A stretch of DNA of 64,000 bases. Source: Streptomyces solicavernae (GTDB taxonomy: Bacteria; Actinomycetota; Actinomycetes; Streptomycetales; Streptomycetaceae). Below are positions 8,879 to 19,115 of the stretch, piece by piece. The stretch spans positions 62,001-126,000 of the forward strand of contig NZ_JASCIR010000002.1 of the NCBI RefSeq assembly GCF_029968095.1, in the 5' to 3' direction. The stretch's first letter is position 1. The number at the start of each line of letters is the position of its first letter. The notes under the pieces are model-generated. The model was not told the origin of the DNA and did no database searches. It worked only from the letters and a program-made list of their open reading frames with translations. A program made the translations under genes and the position numbers.

Positions 8879-10123
8879 TCACCCCGCCATCACCGCATGC
8901 AGCGCCTCCGCCGCCCCCCGCCCGAACTCCGCATCGTTGAGATGCCTATCGACCTCCACCACCTCCACCCCACTGCCCCGCAGCCCCTCCCGCAACGCCC
9001 CGAACAGCACCTGATCCAGCTCCGGTTCGTAGTACGGACCACCGGGCCCACCCAGCGTGGACAACCCCCGCAGCGGCAGCAACAGCGTCGTCGGCCCGAC
9101 CGCCGCACGCAGCTTCGCCGCGACCAGAGCGCCCAGCTCGGCGCACTCCTGTGCGGTGGTGCGGACCACGCTGATGGACGGGTTGTGCACCCGCGGCCGC
9201 CGCGCCCGGAACCGCTCCGGGACCCGTTCCATCGGCCCGAACTTGATCATGTCGAGCGCGCCCGGCGCCACCACCTGCGGCACCCCCGCCCGCCCCGCAC
9301 CGCTCAACCGGTCCGGCCCCGCCGTGAGGATCCCCCCGAGCGCCTCGTCAGCGATCTCGCACAGCGTCAGGTCGAGCACCCCGGCCAACAGGCCCCGCCC
9401 CGCCAACTCCTCAAGCGACCGCCCGCCGGTGCCCGAGGCGTGGAACACCAGGACCTCGTAGCCGAGTTCGGTGAGCCGGGCGCGGGCCGCGTCCACACCG
9501 GGCGTCGTCACCCCCGCCATGGACGCCGCGACCAGCGGCCGGTCGCCCGCCGCGAACTCCACGGACCGCTCGGCGCGGGCGGCCGCCGCGTACCCCTGCG
9601 CCATCCCGGCGGCCGCGTCGGCGGCGTTGGCGAGGACGGGCCGCGACACCCGGTTCACGCCCGCGATGTCGACGATGCTGTACAGCATGGCGATGTCCGA
9701 GCCGCCCACATACGGCGACACGTCCCCGGCGGCCATCGACGACACCATCAACTTCGGTACGCCCAACGGCAGTTCACGCATCGCCCGGGTCGCGATCGAC
9801 GTACCGCCGCTGCCGCCCACCGCGAGCACCGCGTGCAGCCGCCCCGCCGCGTGCAGCCCGGTCACGACCCGGGCGGCGCCCCGCGCCATCACGGTCACGG
9901 CCGCGCCCCGGTCCCCGTCCCGGGCGAGCCGCGCGACCTCGCTCCCGGCGGCCCGGGCCACCTCGTCCCGCGTGATGTCGGGCAGCACGCGGGGCGTGCC
10001 GACGATCCCGGTGTCCACGAGCAGCGTCCCGACCCCCCGCTCCCGTAGCCGGTCCCGCACCCATCCGTACTCCTCGCCCTTGGTGTCCAACGTTCCGACC
10101 AGCACAACCATGGGTATCGGCAT
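8879..10123 (-). CDS. Tm-1-like ATP-binding domain (UPF0261) protein
   Basis: 414 residues from ATG 10121-10123 (a second ATG four codons in is also possible). The family signature is at the N-terminus: VVLVGTLDTKGEEYGWVRD, followed by LLVDTGIVG and AVLAVGGSGGTSIATRAMR. The second half has ASMAGVTTPGVDAARARL and VLVFHASGTGGRSLEELA. Plant Tm-1 uses this domain to bind viral replicase; bacterial members are of uncertain function, in some genomes placed near TIM-barrel and catabolic enzymes. It is divergent from the acyl-CoA synthetase gene at 10496. Most of the gap between them is a 283-bp inverted-repeat element, so its promoter must lie in or beside that element. Confidence 0.87.
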   Translation of the reverse strand: MPIPMVVLVGTLDTKGEEYGWVRDRLRERGVGTLLVDTGIVGTPRVLPDITRDEVARAAGSEVARLARDGDRGAAVTVMARGAARVVTGLHAAGRLHAVLAVGGSGGTSIATRAMRELPLGVPKLMVSSMAAGDVSPYVGGSDIAMLYSIVDIAGVNRVSRPVLANAADAAAGMAQGYAAAARAERSVEFAAGDRPLVAASMAGVTTPGVDAARARLTELGYEVLVFHASGTGGRSLEELAGRGLLAGVLDLTLCEIADEALGGILTAGPDRLSGAGRAGVPQVVAPGALDMIKFGPMERVPERFRARRPRVHNPSISVVRTTAQECAELGALVAAKLRAAVGPTTLLLPLRGLSTLGGPGGPYYEPELDQVLFGALREGLRGSGVEVVEVDRHLNDAEFGRGAAEALHAVMAG

Positions 10124-10177
10124 GAAGATCAGTGTTCGCCGACGAGGACACGCACGGCAAGACCACGAACAAGATCC

Positions 10178-10460
10178 AGGGCCTGTCCGGCGGATCTTCG
10201 CGGAACAGGCCGCGGCGTCATGGGGGTCCCCCCTGTTCGAGCGGAGCCGAGAGCTTGGGGGAGCGTGCTCTGGGGGTCCCCCCGGCCGAAGGCTGGGGGA
10301 GTGCGCCCGGATCGCCCTCGTACTGGACGTACTTGGGTGATTCGGGCGTGCGGCGAGTGGGGGTACCCCCGGCCGGAGGCTGGGGGAGCGTGCCTGGGGG
10401 CACCCACAGCGGTAGCTGGGGGAGCGTCGTGGGCCCGCGAAGATCCGCCGGACAGGCCCT
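10178..10460. mobile_element. 283-bp MITE-like element with 26-bp terminal inverted repeats
   Basis: Bases 10178-10203 and 10435-10460 are perfect reverse complements (26 bp; outer ends AGGGCCTGTCCGGCGGATCT). Inside are four imperfect hairpin repeats (10221-10262, 10271-10301, 10358-10387, 10394-10423), each opening with GGGGGTCCCCC or a variant and closing with GCT-TGGGGGAG or GCTGGGGGAG. No open frame in it looks like a protein. No clear target-site duplication flanks it. It sits between two divergent genes and leaves only 54 and 35 bp outside it. Size, terminal repeats and lack of coding suggest a non-autonomous insertion element or an amplified Streptomyces intergenic repeat. Confidence 0.7.
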
Positions 10461-10495
10461 AGCCGCACCCCCGGCCCCCGGGGCATGCTGACGCC

Positions 10496-12139
10496 ATGCT
10501 GCAGAGCGAACCCCTGTCGAGCGAACCCCCGTCGAGCGAACCCCTCTCGTACGCACATGGCCTCGGTGACACCCCGCTGACCGGGGACACCATCGGACGC
10601 AACCTCGACCGGGCGATCGCCCGGCACCCGGACCGCGATGCGCTCGTCGACGTGCCGTCCGGCCGGCGCTGGACGTACGCCGAGTTCGGCGCCGCCGTCG
10701 AGGAGGTCGCGCTCGGACTTCTCGGCCGGGGCGTGGCCAAGGGTGACCGGGTCGGCATCTGGGCCGTCAACTGCCCGGAGTGGGTGCTGGTCCAGTACGC
10801 CACCGCCCGCATCGGCGCGATCATGGTCAATATCAACCCGGCCTACCGCGCCCACGAGCTGGAGTACGTCCTCGGCCAGGCCGGGATCGGCGTCCTCGTC
10901 GCCTCCCTCGGCCACAAGACCAGCGACTACCGCGCCCTGGTCGAGGAGGTGCGGCCGCGCTGCCCGGGCCTGCGCGGCACGTACTACATCGGCGACGAAG
11001 CCAGCTGGGCGGAACTCCTCGCCCGCCCGGCCGACCGGGCCCGACTCGCCGCCCGTGAGGCCGAGTTGAGCTGCGACGACCCGGTCAACATCCAGTACAC
11101 CTCGGGCACCACCGGCTTCCCGAAGGGCGCCACGCTCTCGCACCACAACATCCTCAACAACGGCCACCGCGTGGGGCAGTTGATCGGTTACAGCGAGCAG
11201 GACCGGATCTGTCTGCCGGTGCCCTTCTACCATTGCTTCGGCATGGTCATGGGCAACCTCGCGGCGACCGCGCACGGCGCCTGCATCGTCATCCCCGCCC
11301 CGTCCTTCGAGCCCGCGGCGACACTGCACGCGGTCCAGCAGGAGCGCTGCACCTCCCTGTACGGCGTGCCGACGATGTTCATCGCCGAGCTGAGCCTGCC
11401 CGACTTCGCCTCGTACGACCTGACCTCGCTGCGCACCGGCATCATGGCGGGCTCGCCCTGCCCCGTGGAGGTCATGAAGCGGGTCGTCGCCGAGATGCAC
11501 ATGGAGCAGGTGTCGATCTGCTACGGCATGACGGAGACGTCCCCGGTGTCGCTGCAGACCCGCATGTCGGACGACCTGGAGCGGCGCACCGGCACGGTCG
11601 GCAGCGTCCACCCGCACCTGGAGGTGAAGGTCGTCGACCCGGCCACGGGGGTCACGGTGCCGCGCGGTGAGCCGGGCGAGCTGTGCACCCGCGGCTACAG
11701 CGTGATGCTCGGCTACTGGGACGAGCCGGAGAAGACCTCCGAGGCCATCGACGCCGGCCGCTGGATGCACACCGGGGACCAGGCGGTGATGCGCGAGGAC
11801 GGGTACGTGCAGATCGTCGGCCGGATCAAGGACATGATCATCCGGGGCGGCGAGAACATCTACCCGCGCGAGATCGAGGAGTTCCTGTACGGGCACCCGC
11901 TGATCTCCGACGTCCAGGTGGTCGGCGTACCGCACGAGAAGTACGGCGAGGAGGTCCTGGCCTGCGTCATCCTGCGCTCGCCGGAGGACGGCCTGACCCT
12001 GGACGAGCTGCGCGCCTACTGCCACGACCGCCTCGCCCACTACAAGATCCCGACCCGCCTGCAGATCGTGGAGTCCTTCCCGATGACGGTGTCGGGGAAG
12101 GTGCGGAAGGTGGAGCTGCGGGAGAGGTTCGGGGGCTGA
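10496..12139 (+). CDS. AMP-dependent acyl-CoA synthetase
   Basis: 547 residues. Complete ANL motifs: [60 protein letters not shown] and the catalytic Lys in [14 protein letters not shown]. The family resembles FadD3/medium-chain acyl-CoA synthetases. The N-terminus carries three near-identical SEPxS units, encoded by a 15-bp direct repeat at about 10503-10547, which is not part of the family fold. The second ligase in 5 kb, it is read divergently from the UPF0261 gene and starts 36 bp after the MITE-like element, so its promoter may lie within the element. Confidence 0.9.
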   Translation: MLQSEPLSSEPPSSEPLSYAHGLGDTPLTGDTIGRNLDRAIARHPDRDALVDVPSGRRWTYAEFGAAVEEVALGLLGRGVAKGDRVGIWAVNCPEWVLVQYATARIGAIMVNINPAYRAHELEYVLGQAGIGVLVASLGHKTSDYRALVEEVRPRCPGLRGTYYIGDEASWAELLARPADRARLAAREAELSCDDPVNIQYTSGTTGFPKGATLSHHNILNNGHRVGQLIGYSEQDRICLPVPFYHCFGMVMGNLAATAHGACIVIPAPSFEPAATLHAVQQERCTSLYGVPTMFIAELSLPDFASYDLTSLRTGIMAGSPCPVEVMKRVVAEMHMEQVSICYGMTETSPVSLQTRMSDDLERRTGTVGSVHPHLEVKVVDPATGVTVPRGEPGELCTRGYSVMLGYWDEPEKTSEAIDAGRWMHTGDQAVMREDGYVQIVGRIKDMIIRGGENIYPREIEEFLYGHPLISDVQVVGVPHEKYGEEVLACVILRSPEDGLTLDELRAYCHDRLAHYKIPTRLQIVESFPMTVSGKVRKVELRERFGG

Positions 12140-12206
12140 GGGCGGGCTCCGACAGGGGTGCGGGGGGAATCGGGGGGAATCCAGCCCCCGATCGCCGCCC
12201 AGCCCC

Positions 12207-12941
12207 CTACTCCCCGCCCCCCGTGGTCACCAGCTCGTCCGCAGGGCTGTTCACCGGCTGCGGTGTTCCCGTGAGGTCGAGCACGAACAGCGGGACCGCG
12301 AGCGTGTCCGCGCGGAAGCGGGCCCCGTCCGCGTACCCGGCGAGCGAGAAGTGCACCGGCACCGCCGACTCGGCGAGCGCCGACAGCCACAGGGTCTCCA
12401 CGTCCCGCACCGCCGTCCGCCGCGTGGACGGCTCGACCCGGGCGACCAGGCCCGGCGCGTACAGGCCGACCGTCGCGCCGTCGCGCGGCTCGACGTGCCG
12501 TACGTCCCGGTAGCCCAGCCACTTCAGGTACAGCGCGGCCGCAGTCACCGCGTCCCGGGCGGTCCGGATCGTCACCGGGTGGAACGCGGGCCGCGGCGCG
12601 GGCGCGGTGGGCGGCAGCGGTATGTGCAGGGGCGGCGCGGCGGGCCCGGCGACGCCTGCCCCGTCGCCGGGGCCCGCGGCGACCGAGCGCACGATGATGC
12701 GCAGGATCGTTCCGCAGGGGCAGCCCAGCTCCGGGTGCGGCCACTGGTCCTGGCGCCCGCAGGCCTGGCAGCGCACGCTCACCCAGTCCTCCGACCAGGT
12801 GCGGTGCGTGATGGGTACGGGGGTCGCGCCGCGCGCGAGGGGCGGGCGCACGGGCGCCCCGCAGGCGCAGGGGAACGCGGGCGCCGCGTACACGTGCTCC
12901 CGCCGGCAGGCCGGGCAGCGCACCGGCACACTCTCAGCCAT
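12207..12941 (-). CDS. Zinc-ribbon protein of unknown function
   Basis: 244 residues from ATG 12939-12941. Two zinc ribbons are visible in the N-terminal third: VRCPACRRE with FPCACG about 16 residues later, and VRCQACGRQ with GCPCGT. The C-terminal half ([30 protein letters not shown] and [18 protein letters not shown]) has no motif I recognise; the order of predicted strands and helices and the phrase ADELVTTGG at the end suggest a restriction-endonuclease-like or trafficking fold, but this is a guess. The product is likely cytosolic. Convergent with the acyl-CoA synthetase gene. Confidence 0.6.
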   Translation of the reverse strand: MAESVPVRCPACRREHVYAAPAFPCACGAPVRPPLARGATPVPITHRTWSEDWVSVRCQACGRQDQWPHPELGCPCGTILRIIVRSVAAGPGDGAGVAGPAAPPLHIPLPPTAPAPRPAFHPVTIRTARDAVTAAALYLKWLGYRDVRHVEPRDGATVGLYAPGLVARVEPSTRRTAVRDVETLWLSALAESAVPVHFSLAGYADGARFRADTLAVPLFVLDLTGTPQPVNSPADELVTTGGGE

Positions 12942-13154
12942 CGACGCCGCCCTTCCGGCGGTCGCCGGTGGTGCCCTTCCGGCTCTCGGCACTGCCCCTC
13001 CGGTCGCCGGTGCCGCCCCTCAGGCCCGCAGCGCCGCCGCTCGCCATGGTCGCCCCCTTCGCTGTGACGCCCCGTATTGCCATGCCGCGCCCCCATCGTC
13101 CACCAAGGACGCGCTTCTGGGGAGGGAGTTGGCCAGGTTGGCGGGGGTGGCCTC

Positions 13155-13183
13155 TTGACGACCCGAACAACCTGCTTCTACAT
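13155..13183 (+). promoter_or_regulatory. Candidate gcl promoter
   Basis: TTGACG at 13155-13160 and CTACAT at 13178-13183 with a 17-bp spacer fit a vegetative promoter. Transcription would begin near 13190, inside the first of the paired operators. A weaker alternative (TTGCTT 13184, TACTTC 13206) would place the first operator in the spacer, as at aceB. Confidence 0.5.
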
Positions 13184-13186
13184 TGC

Positions 13187-13222
13187 TTCCGTATAGCAGA
13201 ACAATACTTCCGCATAGTGAAA
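13187..13222. promoter_or_regulatory. Tandem AllR-type operators, gcl
   Basis: Two 15-bp imperfect palindromes, TTCCGTATAGCAGAA (13187-13201) and TTCCGCATAGTGAAA (13208-13222), start exactly 21 bp apart. The same motif pair with the same pitch is found at hyi, aceB and allR. Two helical turns place both sites on one face of the DNA, which suits a tetrameric IclR-family repressor. Placement just downstream of the promoter implies repression. Confidence 0.75.
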
Positions 13223-13285
13223 ACCACCGGAAACGGCCAGGTGGTGCCGGTGGAAGTGCCCGACAGGTCGACGCAGGAGTACTCG

Positions 13286-15073
<1,788 letters not shown>

Positions 15074-15096
15074 CGCTCACGCGTTCCCGAACGCAG

Positions 15097-15134
15097 CAAG
15101 GGCGGTCCACCCGGAGGGGGGTGGACCGCCCTTG
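15097..15134. terminator. Strong hairpin terminator after gcl
   Basis: CAAGGGCGGTCCACCC (15097-15112) pairs perfectly with 15119-15134 over 16 bp with a 6-base loop. It follows the gcl stop by 23 bp and lies between convergent genes, so it may serve both directions. Confidence 0.85.
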
Positions 15135-15193
15135 TGCTGTGTACGGGTTTGTCGTACGGGCTCACAGCGGTACGGGTTCAGAACGGGACGGGT

Positions 15194-15817
15194 TCAGAAC
15201 GGTACGGGCGCCTTCGGTTCGAGCACGCCGGGAACCTGCCGGGCGAACTCCTCGTGGTCGGCCACGTGCAGCGTCACCCAGGAGCCGTCGGTGAAGCCCC
15301 ACTCGTGGTGCTTGCCGTCCTTGTGCCGCCGGATCCACGCGAGGCGCTCACGCGGGAACGCGGGCCCCGCGAGGACGCCCTCGGCGAGCTCGAAGGCGCT
15401 GGACTGGTGACTGGGGGCGTAGTACACCCGCAGCCCCTCCGGGGTGAGCGCCAGGAAGCTCCACACGTACCACCAGCGGGACACGGGCTGCACGGCCGCC
15501 AGGAGCTGCCCCGCGGTGCTCTCCCAGCCGCCGAAGAAGGCCTTGCCCTTCTGCCGGAACTCCGCCCGCCGGGCCGGATCGGCGCCGAACTCCTGGGGGC
15601 CGCTGGGGTTCCCCTTCTCGCTCCAGAAGATCTGCATGCCGGCCGCCCACATCTTCCGGAGCGCACCGCCCGTCATCCGCTGCTCGCTGAACACCTCGGG
15701 CCTGAGCCCCTTGGGAGCCACCGGCTCCTTCTCCTTCATCAGCCCGAACCGGTCGATGTGAAACGGCCCGACGAGCCCGGGGACGTCGCCGTACCGGTCG
15801 GTGATGCGCTGTCTCAT
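15194..15817 (-). CDS. Conserved hypothetical protein, 207 aa
   Basis: Start set at ATG 15815-15817; an in-frame TTG at 15832 is also possible, and neither has a clear ribosome site. The protein is rich in aromatic residues (RWWYVWSFLALTPEGLRVYY, and FFGGWESTAGQL) and has no signal peptide or clear membrane helix. I do not recognise a family. The C-terminal half (HHEWGFTDGSWVTLHVADHE) looks like a beta-rich, PH-like or scramblase-like fold, which is only an impression. Codon use looks like its neighbours, so it is probably real. It is convergent with gcl. Confidence 0.6.
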   Translation of the reverse strand: MRQRITDRYGDVPGLVGPFHIDRFGLMKEKEPVAPKGLRPEVFSEQRMTGGALRKMWAAGMQIFWSEKGNPSGPQEFGADPARRAEFRQKGKAFFGGWESTAGQLLAAVQPVSRWWYVWSFLALTPEGLRVYYAPSHQSSAFELAEGVLAGPAFPRERLAWIRRHKDGKHHEWGFTDGSWVTLHVADHEEFARQVPGVLEPKAPVPF

Positions 15818-16309
15818 GAGGGTGGAATGCAAGACACAACCAATCGTGATCGCTCGCTACGTGGCCACCGTAACGCGCGAAAGAGCGCCGAGTCGCGGGA
15901 CCGTACCGCAACTCGGCGCTCTGGCCGGGGAGTTGGAGGGGAAGTGTGCTTGCCGTCCGACGGCGCAAGGCTGGCGCGACAGGACGTTCGCGCCGCCGGA
16001 CGGAGTCCGAAGCAGCCTCGGGGAGGAGGCTGGAGGCGCAGCCTCGGGGAGGAGCTGGAGGAGCAGCCTCGGGGAGGCTGAAGTCGCTGGGGACCGCGGC
16101 GGATGCGATGGAGCCCGGTCTCCCTTCCCTCAGGTCGAGAAGGGCCCGTGGCACCTTTACCACCGCACTGGCTCGCATGCCGCCGCGGTCCTTAGGCCCG
16201 CCGAAGCGGACGCCCCGCCAGGACCACCCCTCATCCGGGTCCGTGGCCAGGGCCTGGCCGTCAGGGATCTGACCTCCCGTCACATCCCTGACGGAGCCTG
16301 CGATTCGCC
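15818..16309. other. Noncoding region with direct repeats between catalase and the 15194 gene
   Basis: No convincing gene is seen in these 492 bases. GCAGCCTCGGGGAGG occurs three times between about 16012 and 16078, spaced 29 and 25 bp apart, making a small repeat cluster. The left end should hold the promoter of the minus-strand 207-aa gene. The right end holds the catalase terminator. Confidence 0.6.
16258..16294 (-). terminator. Catalase terminator
   Basis: CCGTCAGGGAT (16258-16268) pairs perfectly with ATCCCTGACGG (16284-16294) across a 15-base loop, just after the catalase stop on the minus strand. Confidence 0.7.
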
Positions 16310-17767
16310 TCAGTCCTCGCGCAGGGCGCGGACCGCGTCCTCGACGCGCTTGCCGTAGTCGGTGTCGGCGGCGTGGAAGTGGGCGAGGTTCTTCTCGACG
16401 ACGTCGTCGCGGGTGACCTGCGAGAGGCCGCCGGCGATGTTCGCGACGAGGCGCTTCTTCTCGTCCTCGGACATCAGGCGGTACAGCTCGCCCGCCTGGA
16501 AGAAGTCGTCGTCCTTGGTGTGCGCCGGGGCCTCGTGGGTGCCGGTGTGGCCGGACACGGCCAGCGGGGCGGCCAGCGGCCGACCGGTCTCGGCGGGGCC
16601 GTCGTACGAGTTGGGCTCGTAGTTCTTGGCGCCGCGGGCCTGCGCGTTGGTGGCCATCAGGCCGTCGCGGCCGTAGTTGTCGGCCTCGGTCGCCTTCGGG
16701 GCGTTGACCGGCAGCTGGGTGTGGTTGACGCCCAGGCGGTAGCGGTGCGCGTCCGCGTAGGCGAAGAGGCGGCCCTGCAGCATCTTGTCGGGGGAGGGGC
16801 CGATGCCCGGAACGAAGTTGTTCGGGGAGAACGCGGCCTGCTCGACCTCGGCGAAGACGTTGTCGGGGTTGCGGTCCAGGACCAGGCGGCCGACGCGCTG
16901 CAGCGGGTAGTCCTTGTGCGGCCACACCTTGGTGAGGTCGAACGGGTTGAAGCGGTAGTCCGCGGCCTCGGCGGCCGGCATGACCTGCACGTACAGGGTC
17001 CAGGACGGGTTGACGCCGCGCTCGATGGCCTGGAGGAGGTCCGTCTGGTGCGAGTTGGCGTCCTGGCCGGCCAGCTCGGCGCCCTGCTCGGCGGAGAGGG
17101 AGCGGATGCCCTGGTTCGTCTTGAAGTGGTACTTGACGAAGAAGGCCTCACCCTGGGCGTTGGTCCACTGGTAGGTGTGGGAGCCGTAGCCGTTCATGTG
17201 GCGGTACGAGGCCGGGATGCCGCGGTCGCCCATGAGCCAGGTGATCTGGTGCGTGGCCTCGGGGGCGTGGGCCCAGAAGTCCCAGACGTTGTCCGCCTCC
17301 TGCTTGCCCGTGAAGGGGTCGCGCTTCTGGGAGTGGATGAAGTCGGGGAACTTGATCGGGTCCTTGATGAAGAAGACGGGCGTGTTGTTGCCTACGAGGT
17401 CGTAGTTGCCCTCCTCCGTGTAGAACTTCAGGGCGAAGCCGCGCGGGTCACGGACGGCGTCCGCGCCGCCGAGGCTGTCGGCCACGGTCGAGAAGCGCAG
17501 GAACGTCTCGGTCTTCTTGCCGACCTCGGAGAGGAAGTCGGCGGAGGTGAAGCCGGTGACGTCGTCGGTCACCTCGAAGTAGCCGTACGCGCCCGAGCCG
17601 CGGGCGTGCACCACGCGCTCCGGGATGCGCTCGCGGTTGAAGCGGGCGAGCTTCTCCAGGAGGTGCTGGTCCTGCAGGAGGATGGGGCCGCCGACGCCGG
17701 CGGTGGCGGAGTTCTGGTTGTCGGCGACCGGGGCGCCGGACTCGGTGGTAAGCACGCGCTGCGGCAT
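16310..17767 (-). CDS. Monofunctional haem catalase (small-subunit clade)
   Basis: 485 residues from ATG 17765-17767. It shows the catalase active-site His in [17 protein letters not shown], the Asn region [18 protein letters not shown], and the proximal haem Tyr in [17 protein letters not shown]. It disproportionates H2O2 in the cytoplasm. Its promoter shares a near-identical operator and -35 box with the uraD-uraH-uricase promoter; uricase makes H2O2, so the enzyme is probably dedicated, at least partly, to purine breakdown. Upstream of the ATG the leader contains three 18-bp tandem repeats. Between glxR and catalase there is a terminator, so it is transcribed on its own. Confidence 0.95.
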   Translation of the reverse strand: MPQRVLTTESGAPVADNQNSATAGVGGPILLQDQHLLEKLARFNRERIPERVVHARGSGAYGYFEVTDDVTGFTSADFLSEVGKKTETFLRFSTVADSLGGADAVRDPRGFALKFYTEEGNYDLVGNNTPVFFIKDPIKFPDFIHSQKRDPFTGKQEADNVWDFWAHAPEATHQITWLMGDRGIPASYRHMNGYGSHTYQWTNAQGEAFFVKYHFKTNQGIRSLSAEQGAELAGQDANSHQTDLLQAIERGVNPSWTLYVQVMPAAEAADYRFNPFDLTKVWPHKDYPLQRVGRLVLDRNPDNVFAEVEQAAFSPNNFVPGIGPSPDKMLQGRLFAYADAHRYRLGVNHTQLPVNAPKATEADNYGRDGLMATNAQARGAKNYEPNSYDGPAETGRPLAAPLAVSGHTGTHEAPAHTKDDDFFQAGELYRLMSEDEKKRLVANIAGGLSQVTRDDVVEKNLAHFHAADTDYGKRVEDAVRALRED

Positions 17768-17801
17768 GTTGTCGGGTGACCTTCCGTGCGGGAGCTGCTG
17801 G

Positions 17802-17855
17802 GCGGAGAGAATCCGCTGAGCGGAGAGAGTCCGCCGAGCGGAGAGATTCCGCGGA
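17802..17855. repeat. Three 18-bp tandem repeats in catalase leader
   Basis: GCGGAGAGAATCCGCTGA and two variants lie head to tail at 17802-17819, 17820-17837 and 17838-17855. Each unit contains a small hairpin (GCGGA...TCCGC). They lie in the 5' untranslated region, about 35-90 bp before the start codon. Confidence 0.85.
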
Positions 17856-17887
17856 TGCCGCGGAAAGACTTTTCCGCTGTGTGGTGG

Positions 17888-17929
17888 AGCGTAGGTTCGC
17901 CTCAAACTGAACGTCAACAGTTTGTTGAA
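17888..17929 (-). promoter_or_regulatory. Catalase promoter with 17-bp palindromic operator
   Basis: On the minus strand, TTGACG (17912-17917) and TACGCT (17888-17893) are 18 bp apart. The palindrome TTCAACAAACTGTTGAC occupies 17913-17929, overlapping the -35 box. The uraD promoter has TTCAACAAAGTGTTGACG in the same position relative to its -35 box, and allB has TTCAACAGAATGTTGAA. The position suggests a repressor that blocks RNA polymerase. Confidence 0.7.
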
Positions 17930-18044
17930 AAAAGGCGAACAGCCGGTTCCCGGCGGCGTCGTGGCATGCCTGACCGGGCCCTGGCGCGAGGTGGCCGGGG
18001 CCCGGGGCAGCAGACCTGAGCGGGTCAGGCCGTACGGGATATGT

Positions 18045-18102
18045 CCGGGCGGCGCCCGCGCCTGGGCGCGACAGGACAGGTGTCAGCGCGGGCGCCGCCC
18101 GG
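18045..18102 (-). terminator. Terminator after glxR
   Basis: CCGGGCGGCGCCCGCGC (18045-18061) is the perfect reverse complement of 18086-18102 (17 bp), with a 24-base loop. It lies 31 bp past the glxR stop on the minus strand and should separate hyi-glxR from catalase. Confidence 0.75.
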
Positions 18103-18133
18103 GGTTCTGGGGGACCGGCGAGGTCCCGGAGGG

Positions 18134-19024
18134 TCAGACCTGCTGGCCCGAAAGGCGCTCGACGGAGCGGAGTAGCGCGGAGTGGTCCAGGCCGCCGTCG
18201 CCCTGGGCGCGCAGCGAGGCGACCAGCTGGGCCACCACGCCGCCGACCGGCAGCGAGGCGCCGACGTTGCGGGCGGCGTCGGTGACGATGCCCATGTCCT
18301 TGTGGTGCAGGTCGATCCGGAAGCCCGGCTTGAAGTCCCGGTTCAGGAAGTTGTCCTTCTTGCGGGTCAGGACCGTGGAGCCGGCCAGGCCGCCGTTGAG
18401 GACGTCGAGCGCGGCCTTCAGGTCCACGCCGGACTTCTCCAGGAAGACCACGGCCTCGGCGCACGCCTGGATGTTGACGGCGACGATCAGCTGGTTGGCG
18501 GCCTTCACCGTCTGGCCGGAGCCGTGCGGGCCGCAGAGCACGATGGTCTTGCCGAGGGCGTCGAGGATCGGCTTGGCGGTGTCAAAGTCGGCCTGCTCGC
18601 CGCCGACCATGATGGACAGGACGGCCTCGATGGCGCCGGCCTCGCCACCGGAGACGGGCGCGTCGATGACGCGGATGCCCTTGTCCTTGGCGTTCTTGGC
18701 CAGGTCGACGGAGGTCTGCGGGGTGATCGACGACATGTCGATGATCAGCGCGCCCGACTTCGCGTTCTCCAGGATGCCGTCAGGGCCGTACGAGATGGCC
18801 TCGACCTGCGGCGACGCGGGCACCATCGTGACGACGACGTCGGCGTCCTTGACGGCCTCGGCGATCGACTTGGCCGCGGTGCCACCGGCGGCGGCGAGGC
18901 GGTCCAGCTTGTCCTGCTCCAGGGTGAAGCCGGTGACGTCGTAACCGGCCTTGATCAGGTTCTCGGACATGGGGGAGCCCATGATGCCGAGGCCGATCCA
19001 TGCGATCTTGGGAAGGTTGGACAT
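18134..19024 (-). CDS. glxR: 2-hydroxy-3-oxopropionate (tartronate semialdehyde) reductase
   Basis: 296 residues from ATG 19022-19024 with AGAGG upstream. It has the beta-hydroxyacid dehydrogenase layout: Rossmann motif WIGLGIMGSPMSENL at the N-terminus, DAPVSGGEAGAIEAVLSIM around residue 120 for substrate binding, and the catalytic Lys in GSGQTVKAANQLIV. It reduces tartronate semialdehyde to D-glycerate with NAD(P)H, the step after Gcl. It lies 91 bp downstream of hyi and is read in the same direction, so the two are probably one operon controlled from the hyi promoter. Confidence 0.94.
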   Translation of the reverse strand: MSNLPKIAWIGLGIMGSPMSENLIKAGYDVTGFTLEQDKLDRLAAAGGTAAKSIAEAVKDADVVVTMVPASPQVEAISYGPDGILENAKSGALIIDMSSITPQTSVDLAKNAKDKGIRVIDAPVSGGEAGAIEAVLSIMVGGEQADFDTAKPILDALGKTIVLCGPHGSGQTVKAANQLIVAVNIQACAEAVVFLEKSGVDLKAALDVLNGGLAGSTVLTRKKDNFLNRDFKPGFRIDLHHKDMGIVTDAARNVGASLPVGGVVAQLVASLRAQGDGGLDHSALLRSVERLSGQQV

Positions 19025-19115
19025 GAGGGTGCCTCTTTCAAAACGCTTGATACGGGGGTGAGTTGCCGCCCGCCGCACAGTCGGGCGGCAACTGGCTCGT
19101 GAGAGGGAGGGAGGC

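Larger units (their letters stand above)
12942..13285. other. Intergenic region upstream of gcl
   Basis: This 344-base stretch has no convincing gene. The left part carries a duplicated CCGGTCGCCGGTG block (around 12958 and 13000), each followed by a GCCCCT-type sequence. The right part (13150-13225) is AT-richer and holds the gcl promoter and the paired operators described separately. A divergent promoter for the zinc-ribbon gene should lie at the left end. Confidence 0.6.
17768..18133. other. Leader and promoter region of catalase
   Basis: These 366 bases hold no gene. From left to right: a 34-bp spacer, three 18-bp tandem repeats (17802-17855), the catalase promoter and operator (17888-17929), unassigned sequence, and the glxR terminator (18045-18102). 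Confidence 0.7.

Noticed and set aside
10220-10462. Short frames inside the inverted-repeat element as a transposase or peptide gene
   Set aside because: They are only translations of the hairpin repeats, differ between copies and have no ribosome site.
8879-12040. A single 1053-codon minus-strand frame including UPF0261
   Set aside because: Only the last 414 codons match a family; the first part is antisense to the acyl-CoA synthetase and crosses the inverted-repeat element. The start was set at 10123.
7290-12139. The two acyl-CoA synthetases as part of a natural-product cluster
   Set aside because: No polyketide synthase, NRPS, carrier protein or tailoring genes are near; both look like ordinary catabolic ligases.
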